From Setophaga petechia (taxonomy: Eukaryota; Chordata; Aves; Passeriformes; Parulidae): a DNA stretch of 64,000 bases. Numbering within the stretch: the first letter of the stretch is position 1; the number at the start of each line of letters is the position of its first letter. Where the stretch lies: contig JANCRA010000061.1 of NCBI GenBank assembly GCA_024362935.1, forward strand, positions 620,001 through 684,000, given 5' to 3'. Below the pieces are notes generated by a model. The model did not search any database. It was not told the origin of the DNA and worked only from the letters and a program-made list of their open reading frames with translations. Positions 57,401 to 64,000 of the stretch are shown here, piece by piece. The translations under genes were made by a program, and so were the position numbers.

Positions 57401-60182
57401 CATGACTTGAATGGCTGTGCAGATGCCACCTCATGCCTTCAAATATGAGCAGCTGAGCTGGGGCTAACACTGTGGGAATGTACAACCTGTAGAATAAAGT
57501 GGCCATTCCCTCTTTCTAAACCCCAGGACTTTATAGAGTGGAGAAGGTTGTTTGTGCTATTATTAAATGTGGTTGCTTCTTCTGAGCAATTTACTGTGAG
57601 AAGAATGCTGTCAAGGAATTTTTCAAGACTTTCCAGTGGGGATCTTTTGGCCTTTTAATGGTCTCCTGATGAAGAGTGTCAAAATTCTACTTTACTGCAG
57701 GAGTGAGAAAAGAGACTTCCATTGCCTCCACATGCTCTGCAACAAGCAAGCAACCAGACTACTTGAGGTGAGCAAAGTAGAAATTAACTCTTGCCACTCT
57801 CAGTGGGGTGCAGTGTCAAGCTCTTCCCTCTGCTGCAAGGATGAGTTTGAGCAGGTTTAGTTGGGCCGGGAAGGCTCAGAGCAGAGATGAACACCGAGGT
57901 GGGTTAGGCCCGGATGGGCCCTCCCTTCCTGCAGTGCAGTTGCACAGGCTCAGCTGCAGCAGTGGTGCTGCATCCCCTCATCGAATTTGCAGTGCAGGAG
58001 GGGAGGGAGAAATGTCTGTTTGTGTGTGTGTGGTATAAAAGAGTGTAAATTGCTGCCAGCTTGTGTCAGAGCAGGGATGTTGGCAAGGGCAGTCAGGCCT
58101 CCTGCAGCTCTGGGGCTCTGGGGCAGCTGCGGCCTTTGGAGCAGGCGCGGCAGGGGCCTGGGTCACACTGCTCCCGTGCCTCCCAAAATGTTGCAAGGCA
58201 TCTGTAGTTTTCTTTTCAAACTTATCCTTCACACTTGTCAGGTGTATCTGGCCCAGGATGCATCCTTGGCACAAACTGTTGTCTATCCTGGGACTGAAGT
58301 TCAACTTGTTGAGGACTTACTGCTTGTAAATATTAATCTCAGGATGGTTTGAATTGTTTGTTTCCATGTGGAAGGAGATTTTGTCATCCAAAAAGAACCA
58401 GGTCTTCGGGCCCAGAGGAGCAGCAGCATTGGTGTGAGAGTGTTGGGAAGTGGCATCTATTGCTCTCATTGCCACTTCATCTGGATTTTTATCATGAGCT
58501 TGATAAACCTCACGCCTGTTGATTTGAGGGAGAAGGGAATGAATAAATTTTGACTCCCATCAGTACCTTTTAGCACTAATGAATTTTGCCCTCCATAGGA
58601 GAAGATGCAGTTTGGGTAGTATTTGTAGTTTCAGGCTGATATAGAGATTGCTTTTGTGGCTGTATTACAAGTGCCTCGGTTCCTTGGTCAGTGATGTAAC
58701 TGCTGTCCACTAGAAGAATCAGATATTATCAGTAACTCTGCCATTAGACAGACAAGAATCTAGTTCAAAAGTCCAACTCCAGAAATGCAGTCCCTGACAA
58801 ATATATTATACAGATGTATTGTCACATGTAAATGGAACTTACTTAAGTTTTTCCTACAGAGGAAGAGATTATGATTTAGTAATGTATCTCCTCTTCCTGA
58901 AGCTGCTGTGTGTGTTTGTCCTTTGACATTTGAAATAAGGGCAAATATTTTCAGAATGTGCTCCACTAACTAATAAACAAAACTTCTATGATGTAAACTA
59001 TTAGTCACTTGAAACCTACCTCCTAGAAATGTGACAGATTCCGAGTGTTACCTGACTACGTTCTTTTGAAGCACATGTGCTTGAAAGTAGAAACTGTCAG
59101 TCCCAGAGCAACTGACTCAAAGCTTGGGTGTCTGTGTTTGACATTACCCTGTGCTTGGTGTAAAATTTCACACATCTTTTTAGGACTAGAAATATACTGG
59201 AATGTTCTCTTAGAGTTCACTCATAGAAAAATGGCCTCATTTTTCCATTAGAAAATACGTAGCCATTGTCTCCTTGGAGCAACGCCAGCGCTACAAGGAT
59301 GACTTCAATGCAGAGTATGAGGAATACCGACATTTACATTCTCTGATTGACAAGACCACAAAGAAGTTCAGACAGTTTCAGGAGCAATGGAAGTCTCTGA
59401 CTCCAGGCTCTGAAGCCTACCAGGTAAAGAAGGACAAAACCATGAAGACTGTGCTTCATCATCACAGCAGTGTTTTGGATTCCCTGGAGCTGCTCAGTGA
59501 GACAGAGTGCCTGCCAAAGAGCAGGTTTGGCATATATGCTGAGACCCAGCTTGGGCTGTGTCTGAGTTTTGCAAGATCCTGCCCCAAAAAGCCTCTTTTG
59601 AGCTGTCTATGAAGAAACAGGAAGGGGAGAGGTGTCCCAAGCAGGGTTTTAGAGCATGGGCTCCTTCTGTTGCCTATTGAGAGGCTTAATTGCAGATCTT
59701 GGGTGATGCTGCTGGGAGAGGGAGATTTGTTTCTGCAAACGTCCCAGAAGAGTGGTGGCTGACAGAGAAGAGAATGTCTAGACTGAGACTGAGTGAACTT
59801 TTAGTGTTTTACCAAAGTTTGCATTTTATGCTGGTGGTGAAACATTCCTCATTTTTTTTTCTTGAAGATGCTGCAGGATCGAATCCTAGCAGATTATCAG
59901 CAGTTACAACAGGTACGTGTGACACCAGAGCTGCAGGGCCATGGTAACTGCTGAGTCTGCCTCAAGGCTTTTTCAGAGCAAAGGACATCAGACTCCAGAC
60001 TCTGCAGAAGTGTTTGCATGCCCTAATTCTCTTTTGCTTTCTCCTTCACATGCCCTAATTCTCTTTTGCTTTCTCCTTCACAGGGTAGCCCCAGCTACTC
60101 GGAAATGAAGAGCAGGTGCCTGTACCTCCACAACAAGCTGGCCCATATTCAGAACCGCATTTCTGAATTTGACCAGCTCTGA
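48479..60182 (+). CDS. ELL/ELL2-like RNA polymerase II elongation factor, intact copy
   Basis: Ten exons join without a frameshift: 48479-48663, 50028-50094, 51325-51569, 53616-53740, 54123-54213, 54591-54912, 57701-57767, 59252-59423, 59868-59912, 60084-60182 (TGA). From ATG 48535 this gives about 453 codons, against roughly 600-640 in vertebrate ELL and ELL2; the deficit is in the N-terminal domain and the Lys-rich linker. The core has WRPYRDRVIHLLALRTYKK and DWPGYTEKDR; the short exon 57701-57767 ends SKQPDYL and joins RKYVAIVSLEQRQRYKDDF, the canonical ELL entry into the occludin-homology domain; the C-terminus is MKSRCLYLHNKLAHIQNRI. The expected role is transcription elongation in the nucleus. 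Phase matching across ten exons argues for a maintained gene. The true 5' exon is unknown: no CpG island copy was found upstream of this unit. Confidence 0.8.
48833..48920. repeat. Minisatellite-like repeat, about two units
   Basis: Homologue of 29965-30115 with one unit fewer. Confidence 0.6.
51170..51238 (-). mobile_element. CR1 LINE fragment, truncated by deletion
   Basis: TCACAGAATCAGAGAATATG and GAGTTGGAAGGGAT, then an abrupt change into sequence matching 33605 of unit 1. Confidence 0.7.
51325..51569 (+). CDS. ELL core exon of the intact copy
   Basis: The frame carries the family signature RDRVIHLLALRTYKKPELLA followed by RLQRDGV and KDKGTLAKILQQ, then donor GTGAGA. The acceptor is inferred at 51324 from phase (needs a phase-1 junction) and the upstream T/C-rich tract; it is 3 codons shorter than the 254-bp homologues in unit 1. 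Confidence 0.82.
53810..54060 (-). mobile_element. CR1 LINE 3' fragment
   Basis: GCACAGGACACCACAAGAAT, GGGGAGCCTGTTGCAGTGCT and a following TCCTGCCTAAAGCTCC; intronic in the intact ELL-like gene. Confidence 0.75.
57701..60182 (+). CDS. Occludin-homology domain exons of the intact ELL-like gene
   Basis: Four exons encode the domain ELL shares with occludin, a three-helix bundle that binds partner factors in ELL complexes: SKQPDYL (57701-57767), KYVAIVSLEQRQRYKDDFNA to TPGSEAYQ (59252-59423), MLQDRILADYQQLQQ (59868-59912) and GSPSYSEMKSRC to EFDQL (60084-60182). Donors GTGAGC, GTAAAG and GTACGT are all good. In unit 1 only the last of these survives. Confidence 0.85.
57893..58500 (+). promoter_or_regulatory. 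Conserved GC-rich block with (GT)n and TATA box, unit 2
   Basis: Homologue of 42380-42960, inside the intron between 57767 and 59252. TATAAAA at 58034-58040 and ATG at 58077. Confidence 0.35.
60017..60080. repeat. 32-bp tandem duplication at a splice acceptor
   Basis: CATGCCCTAATTCTCTTTTG plus the pyrimidine-rich remainder occurs twice back to back, ending just before the CAG acceptor of the last ELL-like exon. Unit 1 has a single copy at about 43334-43365. Confidence 0.9.
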
Positions 60183-60403
60183 GTGGAGTACTGGCACCAG
60201 ACATCTGCTTCAGCCTGGTGAAATCTGCGAACTCTGGATTTCTTATTTCAACTAGAAGATTAGGTTTTTAGCATTTTTTAAGTAGCATTGTAAAGTAGGT
60301 TCTTTTAGCACTGAACAGTAGAATATTTCTTAAAAGTGTAGAATTAGTTCCAAGAAGTTTAGTACGTTTAAGAAGTAGAAAGATGATAGTTTTGAACATT
60401 AAC

Positions 60404-60409
60404 AATAAA
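60404..60409 (+). terminator. Polyadenylation signal of intact ELL-like gene
   Basis: AATAAA 222 nt after the stop codon, conserved in position in unit 1. Confidence 0.65.
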
Positions 60410-61528
60410 GAAATCTCACTATTTGTAATTCTTTCTCTCATTGTTGCTTGTATTATGTTTGGAGTGGCCTTCTTCTGGTCAATTCTGTTCTTCAAGTCTT
60501 AAGTTTGTCCAGTGAAATAAATTTAGCAGTAGAGGATGGAAGCCAACTACCTTACTATGAATTTGTGCTCATTTTAAGAAAAGATTGTAGCAGATGAAAG
60601 TTATTTAGGATAAGTCTAGGAGTGTTTTTTGACCTTTCTTGCTAATGCAAAGTCTTTGCCTAAGTGGTCAAAGGCTTAGAAGTTTGCACAAACCCCTCCC
60701 CAAATGACCTTGTTTTGGAGGGTTACAGAGGAGTGCACATGGGCTGCTCTAAGCTGTCAGCTGAAGTAACTCTCAGGACTGCTTGTAAATCATGGCCTCA
60801 CCTTGTCAGTGAGCCAAGGAATATCCAGATCTTTGCAAGAGTTCTGTAAAACACGTGGAGAAGTGTTGGAGGCAAGGTACTTCAATGGATTTTCAAGAGA
60901 AATTGGTTTCGATTGTCCCCAAAGGATTCTCTATGAGTTTGTAGTTTTCTCCAAACCAGTCTGTCACAACCCACCTTTCTAGAGATATACTAAGGTAATT
61001 CAGGCACAGACCTATAGATACTTTGAAGTCTAGACCCTTTCCTAAGTTTCTTATCAGGAATATATTCATCGGACAGGGCTGAGGTGTGGCCAGGAATGCC
61101 AGAATGTTTTTTTGGGAGAGACATGAAATTGACTGAGGGAGGAGAACATCTGGGAACACTCAGTAGGGTCTTCTTCCTTGGAGAGTATTCTGCAAATTCC
61201 TGAATTATCTTTGTGCCAACGATGTTGAGTCTCCACTCCTGAGAATTCTTGGGGCATTTTGAGATTGAACACCTGAGCCAATTTTGGCTTTCTGTTCTCC
61301 TTCAAGTGAATTTCAACAAAATGTTGCCTCTTAAACCCTGTGCTTTGGGTGCATTTTTGCCAGGGTCAGGGGTTGCTCCTACAGCTCTGCAGTGCAGCAG
61401 CCCCAGGAACGCTGCTGTGGGGGGCATGGGGTGAATTGTGCTGGGGAGCCTCCCCTTGGCCTGGTGGCTGCTGCTGGTTGACAGAGTGAGCAGGAGTGCT
61501 GCTGGTGAGAGTGGGCTGAGACAGATAT

Positions 61529-64000
61529 TTTACAAGCACAGACTTATTTTGGATCACATTTCTCTCTTCCTGTAAACCTCCTTTTGGATGTGTAGCGTCT
61601 ACATACTTACTAGGCCCGTGTAATTTTGTCTGTCTTTTTTGTCCAGATTCCTTTAAAAATCAAATGAAAAATAAAAAACACTCTGCTCCAAACAGGAAAA
61701 AATCAGGACACACAGCACCTTTAAGTGGTAGAAGACTTTAATTTTACAACAAAATGCCATCAATCCAATAAATTACAGTTGCTGGAAAGCTACTTTTTAT
61801 GTTTGTCAAAAATGATGATATGAACTCATGAGGCTCTGTGTAGCTTAGATCTCACTCTGCAAGTTCCTATCTGGGGAACAAAGCAGGAGCATCCCTGAGG
61901 ACCAGAAGGATGCTTGAGAGCCCTGGGAGTGGGGCAGGGCACAGTGTCCTTGGCCGAGGAATATGAAGCCTGTCACCACTCCTCTGTGCCATGCCTGCTC
62001 ACAGGTGGGATAACCTGGGGTGCAAAACAGACCTGAGAATCCCAGCTTGCAGTGCTGCTTGTGAGGCTGCACCCAGGCTTGGGGTGGTTCCCACCTGCTG
62101 CTGCACGCAAGAAGATTTTGGTGTAGGAAAAAGCAGGACTCATCAGGTTAATGAATAAAAAGATGTCCCAGTCTTTAGAAAGTCTTTGTATATGAACTGG
62201 AGTATCCTTGCTCTTCAAAAGGATGGGCATGTCATGGTCCAGGCTTTTCCAGCTGTTTTCTCTTGTCAAGTGAGCATAGCTGAACTTATAAAGGAATGTA
62301 AGTCGTTGTTGATTTGCATTTACAGCCTACAGCCAGCCCCCCACTCTTTATCCTTTTGAGCGAAGAATAGTGAGAATTCTGTATCTTCAACTTGGGGTTC
62401 CCAGGGGAATCTCCACGTCACATGGAAGATCTTGCAAGTCAAAAACCCTAACACAGTCTTCACCCTGACAGCCACAAAAGTCAGAATCAGGGCTGCCTTT
62501 CCTCTGATGACATCTGCCTCCCTGACACACAAATCAGCCTGCACATGATGAAGATATATAGAGTGATCTTCCTGTTGGCCTCAGCCATTGTTTTCAGCTC
62601 TCCTTGAACAAGAGGCTGGGAGTGGAGCAGAACTGAGAAAAGGGATGGATCTCAATACTGGAGGATTGGATGTTTTTCCCCACCCCTTGACCTAACCTCC
62701 TCTATTGGAATATGATCCCCATATTACCGGATGGAGTGTGCCTGGGCTCCTCTGGCTGTTGCTGCTTGACCAGAGGCAGCAACTGAGATGGTTTTCACCT
62801 CAGAGACACCTTTGGCTGGCTGGATGTTGCAGCTAGGCACTTGGAACAGGTCCAGACATGCAGGAACTCAGTTTTACCTCTGGTGGAAAGGCTTTAGGTG
62901 ATGGTGAAGGGAAAAGGAGAGGGATTCTGACGGAGGGTTTAATCCAGAGCTTTATTCCAGGGTCACAGATCTCTGAATCTTGTAACAGCTCCAACAGAAT
63001 GCTGAACCGCATGGTCCCGTGTCTTTTCAGCCCGGGGAGAAGGGGCAGGGAAGGGGTAGGTGTGCCACCAACCAGGTAGGAGGGGGGAAGGCTCTGGGGA
63101 CAAGTGACACTTGGATAACCCAATGCCCCCCAGGGCTGAGGGGCATCTTTTGAACTTCGGCAATCAGACGAGGCCATTGCTGGCATACCAAGATTGACTG
63201 ACAGCTCTCAGCAGGAGGCAAGGGGAGGGCAAGGGAGAAAGTAATGGCACACCTGGGAAAGGGACTAGGATAGCTGAGACAGGATATTGCATCCCACTGC
63301 AACACTCCTCCTCCTTTCCAAATGGGACAGCCACATATACAGGCTAAGAATGGCTTCAAGACTTAATTAGATGCATCTTTTCAAAATAGCCATTTTCATA
63401 ACAATAACATTGATTGCAAAATACATGCAGTAAAAACATTCTGTGAGGGTATCGCTTTACTGAAAAGTCAGACGTACTGAGCCGGAGAGGAAGAACAACT
63501 GCAAACCTTTCAAAAATAAAGCTTTGACCAGAATTCAACCTTCCACCCCAAACTACCCTCTGTACCTGGGTGAAGTGTTGCTGCCTTAGGTGTTTGCCTT
63601 CTCTGTCTTCAACCTGAGGCTTCTGGAGCAGGTCTGGATTGGCTGATATGTCTGTCTTTGTACTGACACCAGTTTTCGTAGTGTTTTCTAAGAGACACTG
63701 TGCACTTACAATGACAGCAAATACTGTGTTACTTGCTCTCCACCAGCAGAGCTTCCCCTAGTACCACTGTAGTGAAGTGGGCACAAACAATCTCAGGTAA
63801 CCCATGATGGCTGAATACCATGTCACAGCCCTGGAAAGAAGGTGCCATCTACAGCAAGGTTATTGCCAATTCTCTGCATGATTTCTAATTATCCACCCAT
63901 CCATCCCTTTCCACAGTAAATTTCTTGCAGCTCTGCACTTGCCACAAGATAGCAAAAATCTCACCAAACAAGCTTTTAGGAAAAAGATGAGCAGGTTTCC
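61529..64000. other. No gene recognised
   Basis: No splice-linked exons or known protein families were found. A minus-strand AATAAA (about 62956-62951) and G-rich stretches around 63040-63240 suggest possible ERV-derived sequence, without proof. Confidence 0.45.

Larger units (their letters stand above)
47139..61528. repeat. Segmental duplication, unit 2
   Basis: Partner of 28281-44780. The shared 3' flank ends near GGTGAGAGTGGGCTGAGA. Unit 2 lacks about 1.15 kb around the 32839-32943 exon but keeps the occludin-homology exons. Confidence 0.8.

Noticed and set aside
58076..58352. Frame of about 90 codons after the TATA box in unit 2
   Set aside because: The homologous frame in unit 1 stops early and diverges; there is no evidence that it is a protein gene.

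Overview
The window looks like genomic DNA from a bird, most likely a songbird. It has CR1-type LINE fragments, avian-style endogenous retrovirus (ERV) LTRs, split genes with GT-AG introns, and two gene families, PAK-like kinase and ELL-like elongation factor, present as diverged paralogues. There is no operon structure, tRNA, rRNA or CRISPR array. The species assignment is inference; splice models were built by eye from reading frame, splice sites and intron phase.

1-15 kb, minus strand: one split gene for a PAK-family serine/threonine kinase. Sixteen exons join in phase from an ATG at 15032 down to about 728. The kinase domain keeps its catalytic residues. The N-terminal half is not that of a normal group I PAK: in place of a Rac/Cdc42-binding CRIB domain there is a hydrophobic N-terminal segment, two duplicated Pro/acidic exons, and a run of coiled-coil exons. 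An LTR in the same orientation, with a TATA box, ends about 460 bp upstream of the ATG.

15.5-27.2 kb: retroviral debris. It holds an LTR on the minus strand (15.5-15.9 kb), an orphan LTR end with a primer-binding-site-like sequence (17.7 kb), an integrase C-terminus plus broken env with an open transmembrane-subunit frame (18.9-20.9 kb), a probable 3' LTR (21.1-21.7 kb), and further LTRs at 24.0, 25.4 and 26.2 kb. The 15.5 and 26.2 kb LTRs belong to one family and point outward, each towards one of the two host genes.

27.2-61.5 kb, plus strand: an array of ELL/ELL2-like genes (RNA polymerase II elongation factor). A CpG-rich first exon (27.5 kb) appears cut by inserted sequence. Two large units (about 28.28-44.78 kb and 47.14-61.53 kb) are segmental duplicates. 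Unit 1 contains an internal tandem duplication of the middle exons and is decayed in its second half (4-bp deletion, stop codons, lost occludin-homology exons). Unit 2 has a complete in-frame model of ten exons (48479-60182, about 453 codons from the ATG at 48535), including the ELL core and the C-terminal occludin-homology domain. Between the units lies a minus-strand gammaretrovirus-like pol remnant. Identity between the units is patchy, as if parts had been homogenised.

61.5-64 kb: no gene recognised.
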